Assembly (NCBI RefSeq): GCF_018861905.1 | Contig: NZ_JAHLDU010000001.1 | Location: forward strand, 62,001-126,000 | DNA length: 64,000 nucleotides | Reading direction: 5' to 3' | Source: Clostridium sp. DSM 17811 | Lineage (GTDB): Bacteria > Bacillota > Clostridia > Clostridiales > Clostridiaceae | In this document: in pieces, positions 38,628 to 48,272 of the stretch | Numbering within the stretch: the first letter of the stretch is position 1 | Layout: each line of letters begins with the position of its first letter | Notes under the pieces: model-generated | What the model saw: the letters and a program-made list of their open reading frames with translations, nothing else | Databases searched by the model: none | Told to the model about the DNA's origin: nothing | Position numbers and translations under genes: made by a program

Positions 38628-39656
38628 TTACTTGAAAAGCACAAAAGATATTTTGTTATTTACAAGAGATACTACTCCCTTATTATACAATTGCACAAAT
38701 TTACCTTTATAGCTAGTTTGAGTTCCAGAACTTATATCTTTTATGACACCTTTTAGTGGATCATTCTGATATATTTTACCGCCAGTTGATAGAAGTAAAT
38801 TTTCTTTAGCGCAAGGTGTTTGTAAATTAATGGTTTTCCATGTACTAGTATCTTGTGACGTTTTACCATAATAAACTTTGCTTATCAAATTATCTTTTAA
38901 TTGTGCAAGATAGATATTATCATCATCAGCAGCCCCAATTAAAGTAAGATTATCAACATCACCCACACTTATAGCATTGCTTTTACCGGTAACATATATT
39001 TTATTATACACCGAGCCTTCATAGACCAATTTATCTTCATGGCGAATCAATGCGATATTACCCACGAGTTTAGGTATTGTATCTATTTTTGACATATCTG
39101 GGTTTCTATCAATTCTATAAATGCTGCTTTTATTAGCATTGTTTGATACCTTCACGTAAATAAGTCCTGTTAAAGTAGATGTTTGAATATCTTCTACTTT
39201 AGGGTTAGTACCACCCCAATCTAATTTTATTGTTTTTACTTTTTCACCTTTTACTACATCATAAGAATATAATATTAAATCACTAGATTCATCATCACTT
39301 TCTTTTTCTACGAAAACCATTCTATTTCTACCTGGAACCCATGTAGCAAAAGAAACGTTACATCCATCTTCCGACTTTATGTTTTTAGTTTTCCCAGTCG
39401 AACAATTAACAATTACCAATTTTTCATCATCGTAATAAGATATATATTTGGCATCATAAGATGCTAATATATTTTTTGCATTTGCTGGTATATTAATATC
39501 AACATCTTTGACTTTTGCACTTATATCTTCGACAACTTTTTTGGAAACTGCCTTTGAATCAGTAGCTAAAAAATAATGATCAATGTAAAAGAGACCTAAA
39601 CATTGCAAAGATAAAGATACTACTATCCATATGCTTATTCTTTTCGTCCAACTCAT
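38628..39656 (-). CDS. Membrane-anchored extracytoplasmic protein, beta-propeller-like, unknown function
   Basis: 342 residues: one N-terminal transmembrane helix (about 6-30, ISIWIVVSLSLQCLGLFYI) and a large outer domain with repeated short beta-rich segments (YISYYDDEKLVIVNCSTGKTK, split; MVFVEKESDDESSDLILYSYDV; SIYRIDRNPDMSKIDTIPK), consistent with a WD40/TolB-like propeller. No catalytic motif recognised. It follows the phosphodiester glycosidase-like gene by 47 nt, so both are probably co-transcribed and act at the cell surface. Confidence 0.6.
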   Translation of the reverse strand: MSWTKRISIWIVVSLSLQCLGLFYIDHYFLATDSKAVSKKVVEDISAKVKDVDINIPANAKNILASYDAKYISYYDDEKLVIVNCSTGKTKNIKSEDGCNVSFATWVPGRNRMVFVEKESDDESSDLILYSYDVVKGEKVKTIKLDWGGTNPKVEDIQTSTLTGLIYVKVSNNANKSSIYRIDRNPDMSKIDTIPKLVGNIALIRHEDKLVYEGSVYNKIYVTGKSNAISVGDVDNLTLIGAADDDNIYLAQLKDNLISKVYYGKTSQDTSTWKTINLQTPCAKENLLLSTGGKIYQNDPLKGVIKDISSGTQTSYKGKFVQLYNKGVVSLVNNKISFVLFK

Positions 39657-39703
39657 ATTTTTTCTCCTTTAACTTCAAAATATCCTATACTTAAATTTTA
39701 TAC

Positions 39704-40711
39704 TTATTTTCTACTCTCTATATACATAATTGAAGGTACTGACCTTTCTCCCAAACTATCTGATGGGCTATTAATTATTTCATCATCATAAAATAATGTA
39801 GAAGAAGAACCTCCATCTAAGTTAGTAGCGTTAACAGCACCATAATCATATAATACATCTTGTGCTTCCCTTAAAGTAGCTCCTAAACTTTTTGCCTGTC
39901 TACCGTCAATTACTAAAAATATTATCGCTCCATCTTTTCTTTGCGCTACACATGTTCTAGGTGCAATACCCCAACCACCATCACCTTTAGTAATAGTTTT
40001 TTGTCCATTAACTATAAGTGCTGGTCCAAAAGATACTGCATCAGTTACTCCAGCTGTTTTCATCTCAGAAAGGCTATGAGGACCAACTAATAATTTTCCT
40101 GAACTAGTCATTGCTACAACCTCTGTTTTTTTATCTACATCAGTTATATCATTAAAAGCAGTTTTTCCATTGGCCATTATAATTCCAGTTGGATTTGCTC
40201 CTGTTCCTGTCCATTTCGATCCATTATCCTCATCTTTAAATCCACCACCATTGATTGCCGCAATTGCATTGTTATCCTTTGCAATATCGCTAGTTATCTG
40301 CCCTTCCTTACGAAGCATACTACTATACCCTACTTTTAATCTAGTTGGGTCATTAATTATTAATATGTAACCTTTAAATTTATTTCCTGTTACATCATAT
40401 CTTTCTATACTATCATCATTTTTATTTTCTACCTTTACACCATCTAAATTATTTTGAACTAAAGTATCCACTGTTTGATCGCTCATAATTTTTGCTATTG
40501 CTTCTTTAGATAAAAATGTTGTTGCAAGCCATTGTAATGAATAAGTAGTCATTGCCGCACCTACCACTGTACTCTTCACATTTTTAAAGGGACCATAATA
40601 AAGCATAAATGGGCCAGTAATTGTTGTGAAAATCAATTCGAATATTACAAATAACAAAACAAGTGTACTTGTACGCTTTTTGGTTTTTCTCCGTTTTTTT
40701 ATTTTTCTCAT
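39704..40711 (-). CDS. Phosphodiester glycosidase (NAGPA) domain protein, membrane-anchored
   Basis: 335 residues. A very basic N-terminus (MRKIKKRRKTKKRTSTLVLL) and one helix (about 17-40) anchor a NAGPA-type domain. Signatures are AAINGGGFKDEDNG (about 150-163), SFGPALIVNG, APRTCVAQRKDGAIIFLVIDGR (split) and ATNLDGGSSSTLFYD (about 295-310). Related domains cleave phosphodiester-linked sugars in exopolysaccharide or wall-polymer metabolism. The start at 40711 has AAAGGATGGGAAGT ahead; a start 9 nt upstream lies within that site. Confidence 0.85.
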   Translation of the reverse strand: MRKIKKRRKTKKRTSTLVLLFVIFELIFTTITGPFMLYYGPFKNVKSTVVGAAMTTYSLQWLATTFLSKEAIAKIMSDQTVDTLVQNNLDGVKVENKNDDSIERYDVTGNKFKGYILIINDPTRLKVGYSSMLRKEGQITSDIAKDNNAIAAINGGGFKDEDNGSKWTGTGANPTGIIMANGKTAFNDITDVDKKTEVVAMTSSGKLLVGPHSLSEMKTAGVTDAVSFGPALIVNGQKTITKGDGGWGIAPRTCVAQRKDGAIIFLVIDGRQAKSLGATLREAQDVLYDYGAVNATNLDGGSSSTLFYDDEIINSPSDSLGERSVPSIMYIESRK

Positions 40712-40831
40712 ACTTCCCATCCTTTTCTTTATTATGTACTTTTATATTGTACAGTATAATCATATAATTTAATACAACATTTTTATGTTATTTTTGTAAA
40801 TTAAACTAATATATGATAATTTAATACAAAA

Positions 40832-40979
40832 GAGAGTATAAAAATTTATACTCTCCTCTATACAAAATCGAGTATAAAAAAAAGAGTATAAATTTTTATG
40901 CTCTCTTCTACACAAAAGAAAATATAAAAATTTATACTCTCTTCTATACAAAAGAAAGTATAAATTTTTATACTCTCTT
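40832..40979. repeat. Tandem AT-rich hairpin repeats
   Basis: Four copies of a palindrome of the form GAGTATAAATTTTTATACTC (at about 40832-40855, 40884-40904, 40917-40942, 40952-40978), separated by the spacer TTCTATACAAAA or its variants. One extra truncated half-unit lies at 40868-40880. Located downstream of the PIN-PhoH gene. It opens an 82-codon frame with repetitive RREYKNLYFLL-type peptide that is not a credible gene. Confidence 0.85.
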
Positions 40980-40994
40980 CTATAAATCCCCTTA

Positions 40995-42407
40995 TTATAA
41001 TTTTTTTGATCCTTCAAATGCTAGAGGAGATCTCTCACATTCATCATATTTTAAAGTCACCTGATAACATAAGTCACTGCCCTTCATTTTTTCGGATGCA
41101 TAACATAATCCATTTGATCTTTTATCTAGAAAAGGATGATCTATTTGTTCTGGATCACCTATAAGGATCAATTTGGTTCCCTCTCCAGCCCTAGTTATTA
41201 TTGCTTTTACTTGTTTTGGTGATAAGTTTTGGGCCTCATCTATTATTACCCAATTTTTCACTATTGATCTTCCTCTAAGGTAAGCAACCGCTTCAGTAGT
41301 TATAATTCTCCTATCGAACAAGTCTTTTATCTTATCTGATAATTGTTTTTCATTCTTATAACGCTCTTTTTCATCAGATTCCACAAGTATTTCTAAATTA
41401 TCAAATATTGGCCTCATAAATGGCGAAATCTTTTCTTGCTCTGTACCAGGCAAAAAACCTATTTCTTCATCCATAGTAACATTGGGCCTGCAAATTAAAA
41501 TTCTTCTGTACTCTTCACTACCAAGGAGTTGTTCACCACCATGGTGGTGTTCGCCACTTTCTTGTAATATCTTTTGAAGGCCTACCGCTAATGAAAATAG
41601 TGTTTTAGCAGTTCCAGCTGGACCTTTAATAATTACAAGTGGTGCTTTTACTGAATCAATACTTAAAGATTCTAACATAAATCTCTGCCCAACATTTCTT
41701 GGTATAACTCCTAACGGTTTACTGTCTTTATAATAAAGCGGCACTACATTTCTTCCATCATACCTTGCTAATGCAGTTTGTTTTGGATTTTCCATTGAAT
41801 GCATTATTAAAAATTGATTTGTGTATAAAAATGGAGTAGTATACTCTTCTAACTCCTCATTATATTCAAGCAATACAGTAGCCTCTATACTTTTTTTACT
41901 AAAAAACTCCTGAAGCTTTTCTGGAGACACAAATACCTCTATCCTCCCTGTATACTGATTGTCATACTCTGGCACAAATTTTTCATAATAATCTTCTACA
42001 TTAATATCCGCAGCATCCGCCTTTATACGTAGAAATATATCCTTGGTTATGAGCCAAACATCTTCACCTTGCTCCTTAATACCTTTACATACTTGCAATA
42101 TTCTATTATCAGCTTTTTCTTTACTCCAAGAAGCCGGAATTTCGGTATCATATTGATTCATTTCAACCCGTAATATTCCTCCACTTTCTAAATCAATGCC
42201 CTCGTTTAATTTCCCCTGTTTTCTGAGTTCGTCAATAAGCCTTGCTGAATATCTAGCATTAGCTCCTAAATCACTTTTATCTTTCTTAAAACTATCTAGT
42301 TCTTCTAATACTACTTCTGGTATTATTACATCATTATCGCCAAAGGACAATATCGCACTCGGTGAATATAAAATAACATTGGTATCTAGTACATATGTTT
42401 TTTTCAA
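40995..42407 (-). CDS. PIN-PhoH family ATPase/ribonuclease
   Basis: 470 residues. The N-terminal PIN nuclease domain (YVLDTNVILYSP, acidic IPEVVLEELDSFKKD, residues 5-60 and on) is fused to a PhoH-like ATPase with Walker A KGPAGTAKTLFSLAVG (about 261-276) and Walker B NWVIIDEAQNLSPKQ (about 388-402). This is the PhoH2-type organisation, an RNA helicase/RNase in other bacteria. TTG start with AGGGGGAACTAATAC. It stands alone, opposite to perR; not part of a VapBC pair, since no antitoxin gene precedes it. Confidence 0.93.
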   Translation of the reverse strand: MKKTYVLDTNVILYSPSAILSFGDNDVIIPEVVLEELDSFKKDKSDLGANARYSARLIDELRKQGKLNEGIDLESGGILRVEMNQYDTEIPASWSKEKADNRILQVCKGIKEQGEDVWLITKDIFLRIKADAADINVEDYYEKFVPEYDNQYTGRIEVFVSPEKLQEFFSKKSIEATVLLEYNEELEEYTTPFLYTNQFLIMHSMENPKQTALARYDGRNVVPLYYKDSKPLGVIPRNVGQRFMLESLSIDSVKAPLVIIKGPAGTAKTLFSLAVGLQKILQESGEHHHGGEQLLGSEEYRRILICRPNVTMDEEIGFLPGTEQEKISPFMRPIFDNLEILVESDEKERYKNEKQLSDKIKDLFDRRIITTEAVAYLRGRSIVKNWVIIDEAQNLSPKQVKAIITRAGEGTKLILIGDPEQIDHPFLDKRSNGLCYASEKMKGSDLCYQVTLKYDECERSPLAFEGSKKL

Positions 42408-42518
42408 AGTATTAGTTCCCCCTCTCTCTCTATTACTAATATATGTAATTAATTCTATAAATGAATAAAAAACAAAATAAAATTTTACTTTTTATTACTT
42501 TTTTATATAATAATAATT

Positions 42519-42567
42519 TTGACAAGTAATAGCTTTTATTATATAATAAGTTCTATATTATATAATA
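42519..42567 (+). promoter_or_regulatory. perR promoter with overlapping palindromic operators
   Basis: TTGACA (42519-42524), 17-nt spacer, TATAAT (42542-42547), a perfect sigma-A consensus. A 14-bp palindrome TTATTATATAATAA (42536-42549) overlaps the -10 and a second, TATTATATAATA (42556-42567), covers the likely start site. Both resemble Per/Fur boxes (TTATAATxATTATAA), so PerR probably represses its own gene. Confidence 0.75.
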
Positions 42568-42586
42568 ATATTATAGGATGGTGTAT

Positions 42587-42997
42587 ATGGAGAACATTAC
42601 AACAGTTTTTAAAGAGAAAAAATTAAAGCTTACACCCCAACGCATTGCTGTCTACAAATATTTACAATCTACAAAAGAACATCCTTCAGCTGAAATAATT
42701 TACAAAGCTTTACAACCAACATATCCTACTATGAGTTTGGCTACAGTTTATAAAGCATTAAAAACTCTTATAAGCGTTGAACTGATTATAGAACTTAATG
42801 TTGGTGAAGGTAATTTTAGATATGATTGTAATATGCTACCTCACCCTCACATACAATGCGTGAATTGTGGTAAAGTTGATGACATAGAAGGTATAAGTTT
42901 TTCAAATGTACTTGAAGATGTAAAACAATATACTAATTACGACGTAATAGCAACTAGACTTTATTTTTATGGTTTATGTGAAAATTGTAAAAAATAA
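42587..42997 (+). CDS. perR: Fur-family peroxide regulator PerR
   Basis: 136 residues. Winged helix (LTPQRIAVYKYLQST ... MSLATVYKALKTL, about 13-65) and C-terminal dimer domain. The structural zinc site is complete: CVNCG (about 94-98) and CENCKK at the C-terminus. The regulatory metal ligands of PerR have counterparts: H in EHPSAEIIY, D in FRYD, HPH in LPHPHIQC and D in KVDDIE. The Asp position favours PerR over Fur. ATG at 42587 follows AGGATGGTGTAT; a frame start 9 nt earlier overlaps it. Confidence 0.88.
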   Translation: MENITTVFKEKKLKLTPQRIAVYKYLQSTKEHPSAEIIYKALQPTYPTMSLATVYKALKTLISVELIIELNVGEGNFRYDCNMLPHPHIQCVNCGKVDDIEGISFSNVLEDVKQYTNYDVIATRLYFYGLCENCKK

Positions 42998-43002
42998 ATC
43001 AT

Positions 43003-43050
43003 TAAATAAAAAGAAGTATGAAATTTAATTTCATACTTCTTTTTATTTAA
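43003..43050. terminator. Bidirectional terminator after perR
   Basis: Near-perfect long palindrome: TTAAATAAAAAGAAGTATG and its complement around AAATTTAATTT. It ends perR on the plus strand and the solute-binding lipoprotein gene on the minus strand. Confidence 0.9.
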
Positions 43051-43088
43051 TAATGTACCTTTGAAACATATTTTTTTGTATATTAATA

Positions 43089-44342
43089 TCATTTATAACT
43101 TTCCTTTAATATCTCTTCCCACTCTTTAGAACTATAATTTCCATCTATGATCTTTTTCAAGGTCAAAAGTACATTGGTTTTTATCTTTTTAGGTAAATTA
43201 TATAATATAGGTATGCTATTGTCATTAGCCTTATACATATGTTGAACCATTGATTTACCAATACCTAATATTTTATTATTTGCAACTTTATTTCCAGTTA
43301 TAATTCCCTTTTGCACAAGTCTTGCTTGAGCTTCATCACTATATACATATTGAATAAAACCATCTGCACTATCCCTATTTTTTGCATTTACAGGGATACT
43401 TAATATAGAGTTAATTATAATAGGCATATTTGCCCCAAACTTTGAATTATTATCATAGTCTTTAATTACACCTATATTATTTCCATTAAGTTTAGGATTA
43501 TAATATGAAGCACACATGAGTAGTGGTGAATCACCAGTATTAAAATTAGTAACACTTTGCTCATTACCTAACTCAAAAGAATCTTTTGTAATTCCATTGT
43601 TTTTAGTAAGCAAGTTAAATTCATCAAATACTCCTTGCATATTTTTAAGTTTCTTATAGCCTTGCTCACCACTATCATAACTTTCCTCAACCTCATGAGT
43701 ATTTATGCCTGTGCTAGCTATTAATGAAAACAAAATACCACTCGCATCTATATCTTCATTTAGTACGACAGGTGTCTTCAATCCCTTACCATTAATTTGC
43801 TTTAACACATTTAACCACTCTTTTAAATTATTAGGATTAGCTATTTTTAGCTTTTCTAAGTTTGCTTTATTATAAAATAATTCAATAGAATATGGTACAA
43901 CCCCTATTCCATAATATTTATCACCTATTCTTCCATAAGAACTCATAATATTAAAATATCTACTATTAATATTGTTGTCCTCATATGTTCCATCCATATC
44001 ACTTAGAACTCCCTTTTTACTAAGTTCAATAAAATCATTTCTACTCGTGAACATCACATCTATTTCTGTACCCAAATTAATTGTATCCATAATGTTACTT
44101 TTATCACCTATTATATCATTTAATTTTATTACAACATCTGGATTGTTTTTTTTGTAATCATCAATTAAAAACTTATTTATTTTATAAGAATGTTCATCTG
44201 TCGTATCTAGAAATATATTTAATTTTTTTTGATCTTCACTCTTTTTATCACTTCCCCATTTGCAAGATGACAAACTAAACACCGTAATTAGAATTAAAAG
44301 AACTATACATATGTTTCTTAAAAATTTATTTGATTTTCTCAT
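43089..44342 (-). CDS. Extracellular solute-binding lipoprotein (ABC family 1 type)
   Basis: 417 residues. A signal peptide with lipobox LSSC (Cys27) is followed by a family-1 solute-binding fold: LNIFLDTTDEHSYKINKFL near the start, GIGVVPYSIELFYNKANLEKL (split, about 150-170), and C-terminal FIQYVYSDEAQARLVQKG. Such proteins usually bind sugars for ABC import, but no permease or ATPase gene lies beside it, so it may serve a distant transporter or a sensor. GAGGTGAACTT precedes the ATG. Confidence 0.85.
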   Translation of the reverse strand: MRKSNKFLRNICIVLLILITVFSLSSCKWGSDKKSEDQKKLNIFLDTTDEHSYKINKFLIDDYKKNNPDVVIKLNDIIGDKSNIMDTINLGTEIDVMFTSRNDFIELSKKGVLSDMDGTYEDNNINSRYFNIMSSYGRIGDKYYGIGVVPYSIELFYNKANLEKLKIANPNNLKEWLNVLKQINGKGLKTPVVLNEDIDASGILFSLIASTGINTHEVEESYDSGEQGYKKLKNMQGVFDEFNLLTKNNGITKDSFELGNEQSVTNFNTGDSPLLMCASYYNPKLNGNNIGVIKDYDNNSKFGANMPIIINSILSIPVNAKNRDSADGFIQYVYSDEAQARLVQKGIITGNKVANNKILGIGKSMVQHMYKANDNSIPILYNLPKKIKTNVLLTLKKIIDGNYSSKEWEEILKESYK

Positions 44343-44446
44343 AAGTTCACCTCATTATATTATTAAATGTTAATTTTTAAGATTTATTAAATATAAATTA
44401 ATTAAATATGCAGTTGTTACATATAATTTAAGGGGGGGTGGAATAA

Positions 44447-45412
44447 ATGAAGATACAGATAATATTTTTAAAAAAGAAATATATTTATTATGTTTTAGGC
44501 ATTATCATTTTTACCATATCGCTTACATTTTTATTTCTTTTCAAAACAAGTGCAATAAGTACATTTAATATCGTAAATGAAGCAAAAATGATGCAAGTTG
44601 ATTTAACAGGTGATGGAACTAAGGATATACTCTACATAAAAACAGATGCTGATAAATACTTTATTCAAATAAATTCTGGAGACAAATCCTATTATTTAGA
44701 ACCTTCTAAAAAAATCAACACCGTTGGCAATTATTATCTGCAGTGGCCTATGAGACTAACATTAATGGACATATCTAGAAACAACGTACCTGAAATATTT
44801 ACTCAAGCATCTGTAAATAATAAAGCAGTGCAGCATGTTTTCCTTTGGACTGGTGAAAAATATGAAGATATATTTAGCAGCACAAACAATATTTTAGGTT
44901 TTGTAGACAGTAAAAATAATAAAACACCTAAAATGTTATCTGGGAATATCAAAGATGGAAAATTAAATCTTATTAGTTATATTTTTATTCAAGATAGTTT
45001 AAAATCTTTTGACTACAACTATGTTGATAATTATATGGGTAAAACCACAGTACTCGGTTTCATAAATCTTATGGCAACCTTTCCAGTTTCTGAATTAACT
45101 ATACCAAAAGACCTTTTTACATCTGATTTAAATGGTAATGATATTTCACTCTTAAGTGATTTATCCAACAAAAAAGTACAATTAACTTTCCAAGATGGTG
45201 TTTTTAAAGATTTCAATTGGGACAAGGATGGTAATGCTAGCGATGTTTTATGGACATTAAATTTTAAAGGAACTAATACAAATGATCTATTAGACCCTAA
45301 GGTAAGCGATTTAAAAGAAACAAGAAACTATACTATAGAATTAATTTTAAAGCTTATCCCAAATACTAATAAAGATCCTTCTTTTAAAATTAGCTCTATA
45401 GATATCAAGTAA
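44447..45412 (+). CDS. Membrane-anchored protein with VCBS/FG-GAP-like start, unknown function
   Basis: 321 residues: a single N-terminal helix (about 13-33, YYVLGIIIFTISLTFLFLF) then an extracytoplasmic domain. MMQVDLTGDGTKDILYIKTD (about 48-67) looks like a calcium-binding FG-GAP/VCBS beta-propeller blade, and MDISRNNVPEIFTQASV could be a second. The rest is not recognised. AAGGGGGGGTGGAATAA lies before the ATG. Divergent from the solute-binding lipoprotein gene, so the two may share regulation. Confidence 0.65.
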   Translation: MKIQIIFLKKKYIYYVLGIIIFTISLTFLFLFKTSAISTFNIVNEAKMMQVDLTGDGTKDILYIKTDADKYFIQINSGDKSYYLEPSKKINTVGNYYLQWPMRLTLMDISRNNVPEIFTQASVNNKAVQHVFLWTGEKYEDIFSSTNNILGFVDSKNNKTPKMLSGNIKDGKLNLISYIFIQDSLKSFDYNYVDNYMGKTTVLGFINLMATFPVSELTIPKDLFTSDLNGNDISLLSDLSNKKVQLTFQDGVFKDFNWDKDGNASDVLWTLNFKGTNTNDLLDPKVSDLKETRNYTIELILKLIPNTNKDPSFKISSIDIK

Positions 45413-45470
45413 AAACATAAAACTATTACATTATGTATAAAATATTAATATCACTTATAAACTTACAAAA

Positions 45471-45552
45471 GGGACCGTATTACCGGTCCCAAGGGGGGAT
45501 GGGGGTTACGCATAAAATGTTTTAATTTTATGCAAATGGAGATTTAAACTCC
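45471..45552 (+). other. Cluster of three hairpins in the bactofilin leader
   Basis: Three consecutive stems: GGGACCG/CGGTCCC (45471-45490), GCATAAAAT/ATTTTATGC (about 45509-45532) and GGAG/CTCC (about 45538-45552), with a purine-rich AAGGGGGGATGGGGG linker. The first has no T-run, so it is not an ordinary terminator. It may be a structured leader or a remnant; no known riboswitch class was recognised. Confidence 0.4.
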
Positions 45553-45697
45553 GATTACATTTATAATATTAACCTTTTTACTTAGTTTTATTCATTATAA
45601 ATGATAAATTAAAATATTTTTATATAAAGATGGTTTACTACAAACCTATTATGTATATAGGTAATTTAAAATATAATATAAATTGGGGGAATCGTAT

Positions 45698-46075
45698 ATG
45701 TTTAATAATAAAGAAAAAGATGTAAATAGAATTGAAACTTTAATTGGCCAGCAATGTTCTATAATTGGTTCTTTGAATGGAAATGGTCTTATTAAAATAG
45801 ATGGTTCTATTGATGGAAATATAATTTGTGAAGATGATATAGTATTAGGTGAAACAGGCAGAATAGAAGGCGATATTACCTGTAATAATGCATATATAAA
45901 TGGAATAATAAATGGAAATGTCTCTTGCACAAACACCTTAACTATAGAAAGTTGTGGCAAAGTCCGAGGTGATATTTCGGTGAAAAAATTAATGATCTCC
46001 GAGGGTGGAATTCTTGATGGCAAATGTACCATGGCAAATTATGAACAACCTGATGACAACATTGATAATTTATAA
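45698..46075 (+). CDS. Bactofilin family cytoskeletal protein
   Basis: 125 residues. A short charged N-terminus is followed by right-handed beta-helix repeats with the DUF583/bactofilin pattern: IGSLNGNGLIKIDGSIDGNI, VLGETGRIEGDITCNNAYI, NGIINGNVSCTNTLTIESCG, KVRGDISVKKLMISEGGILD. Bactofilins polymerise without nucleotides and scaffold envelope or spore-related processes. The start at 45698 is chosen since GGGGGAATCGTAT precedes it. Confidence 0.93.
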   Translation: MFNNKEKDVNRIETLIGQQCSIIGSLNGNGLIKIDGSIDGNIICEDDIVLGETGRIEGDITCNNAYINGIINGNVSCTNTLTIESCGKVRGDISVKKLMISEGGILDGKCTMANYEQPDDNIDNL

Positions 46076-46094
46076 ACATTTTAAATAAAAAAGT

Positions 46095-46121
46095 AACACA
46101 TAAGTTTTAAATTTATGTGTT
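46095..46121. terminator. Terminator between bactofilin and Asn-rich genes
   Basis: Perfect 9-bp stem AACACATAA / TTATGTGTT. The T-run (TTACTTTTTTATTT) is on the minus-strand side, so it mainly serves the Asn-rich protein gene. Confidence 0.7.
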
Positions 46122-46149
46122 GCTCTTACTAATTTTTATCTATATAATT

Positions 46150-47097
<948 letters not shown>

Positions 47098-47152
47098 GTT
47101 TATCACCTCATTTATAAATGGGAGAGCATTTAAGCTCCCCCTTATTTTTAAA

Positions 47153-47377
47153 TTAGCATCCGCAGCTCTTCACTGCATTTCCGCCACATCCACCTTTACA
47201 GAAACAAAAACCTAGGAATAACAATATTAATAAGAAAGCATTTTTGTTTTCAAGTAGACATGTTCTTTGAAGTATAATTAATAATATTATCGCACAAATC
47301 GGATTTGTGCATAGATTTCCTACTGGGCTTACTACAGGTGCTACAGCTACATTTCCACAACATCTTTTTTTAGACAT
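47153..47377 (-). CDS. Small Cys-rich hydrophobic protein
   Basis: 74 residues, not recognised. The N-terminus MSKKRCCGNVAVAPVVSPVG leads into two hydrophobic stretches (ICAIILLIILQRTCLL and AFLLILLFLGFCFC) and a Gly/Cys tail (CKGGCGGNAVKSCGC). AAAGGGGAGTTTTAT sits before the ATG at 47377. Cys-rich, membrane-seeking small proteins of this style are common among clostridial sporulation-associated proteins; that role here is inference. It lies between two other low-complexity genes on the same strand. Confidence 0.65.
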   Translation of the reverse strand: MSKKRCCGNVAVAPVVSPVGNLCTNPICAIILLIILQRTCLLENKNAFLLILLFLGFCFCKGGCGGNAVKSCGC

Positions 47378-47498
47378 ATAAAACTCCCCTTTCTGGGCCA
47401 AATTTTAATGTGTTACATATTTCAACTAAAGTTAAGAACATATAATTTATCTATTGTTTACTTAATATATATTTTTCACATATGATTAATTTTCCTAG

Positions 47499-47924
47499 TT
47501 ATTCGTCGTCGCAGCCATCTAAATTAATGATATTGTTCGTACATCCTTTGTTTTGTCTTCCATTGCCACTACATACCAATAAAAGAATTAAAATTATTAT
47601 CCAAATACCACTACCGCCGCCACATCCGCCACCGAATCCACCTAAACCAAAGAATCCATTACCATTACCACTTGATCCACATCTGCAAAGCTCCTTGCAG
47701 TGTTTTGGCTCACATCCGCATACAGTACCACTATCTTGTCCTTGACCTTGGCAGCAAAACAAAAGTAATAAAACGATTATCCAAATACCGCTGCCACCAC
47801 CGAATCCACCGCCACAGTTACCACCATTGTTACATCCGCCGCCATCATTGTTACAATTGCAGCTTTTATTGGAACCATTCTTTTGAGATTCAGCCAATCC
47901 ACTTAATAAGCTATTCATATCCAT
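47499..47924 (-). CDS. Gly/Cys-rich protein with two YjcZ-like hydrophobic segments
   Basis: 141 residues. The N-terminus MDMNSLLSGLAESQKNG is followed by a Cys/Asn/Gly-rich stretch, then GGGSGIWIIVLLLLFCC, a Cys loop (GTVCGCEPKHCKELCRCG), GGCGGGSGIWIIILILLLVC and an acidic tail. The duplicated GGGSGIWII(V/I)xLLL segment resembles the short Gly-rich plus hydrophobic pattern of YjcZ-type sporulation proteins. The SLLSGL motif at the N-terminus also occurs in the Asn-rich neighbour. AAAAGGAGGGTATTTAG lies before the ATG. Function unknown. Confidence 0.68.
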   Translation of the reverse strand: MDMNSLLSGLAESQKNGSNKSCNCNNDGGGCNNGGNCGGGFGGGSGIWIIVLLLLFCCQGQGQDSGTVCGCEPKHCKELCRCGSSGNGNGFFGLGGFGGGCGGGSGIWIIILILLLVCSGNGRQNKGCTNNIINLDGCDDE

Positions 47925-48068
47925 CTAAATACCCTCCTTTTAATTGCTCCTTTTAATTACTTTTCTTAATTTACTTTTAAAATCTTTTTCTTTTGTTTCT
48001 AATATATACTATTCTCCCAGAAATAAATTGATACAAATTTTCATATAAATACTTATGAAATAAAATGT

Positions 48069-48152
48069 ATCCATATAACTTTCTCCTGCATTCCTTGTAA
48101 TAAGAGATTAAAACGTGAAATTTCCATTTACAAAATAAGAATTTCTAAATGG
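48069..48152 (+). repeat. Collapsed relic of the large palindromic element (copy D)
   Basis: Left-arm sequence like copy C (ATCCATATAACTTTCTCCTGC, split, then AATAAGAGATTAAAACGTGAAAT) joined directly to a right-arm piece (CAAAATAAGAATTTCTAAATGG). The middle with both inner hairpins is deleted. It sits in the divergent gap before the HEAT-like gene. Confidence 0.7.
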
Positions 48153-48272
48153 AATATGAGAGAAAAAATTGAATATTTACACTACTCTGTTGTACAATTA
48201 AATACGGACGCAATATTAGGATAAGGTTTATTAATCACAGAATTATAATTAGTAAACAATAAGGAGTAAGAT

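Noticed and set aside
40769-41017. 82-codon minus-strand frame with repeated RREYKNLYFLL
   Set aside because: It is a translation of the tandem AT-rich palindromes; no ribosome site and no domain.
40995-42407. Toxin-antitoxin toxin (PIN domain)
   Set aside because: The PIN domain is fused to a full PhoH ATPase and no antitoxin gene precedes it, so this is a housekeeping PhoH2-type protein.
47482-47956. Plus-strand frames of 87 and 94 codons
   Set aside because: Antisense to the Gly/Cys-rich protein gene; His/Pro/Ser-rich products mirror Gly/Cys codons.
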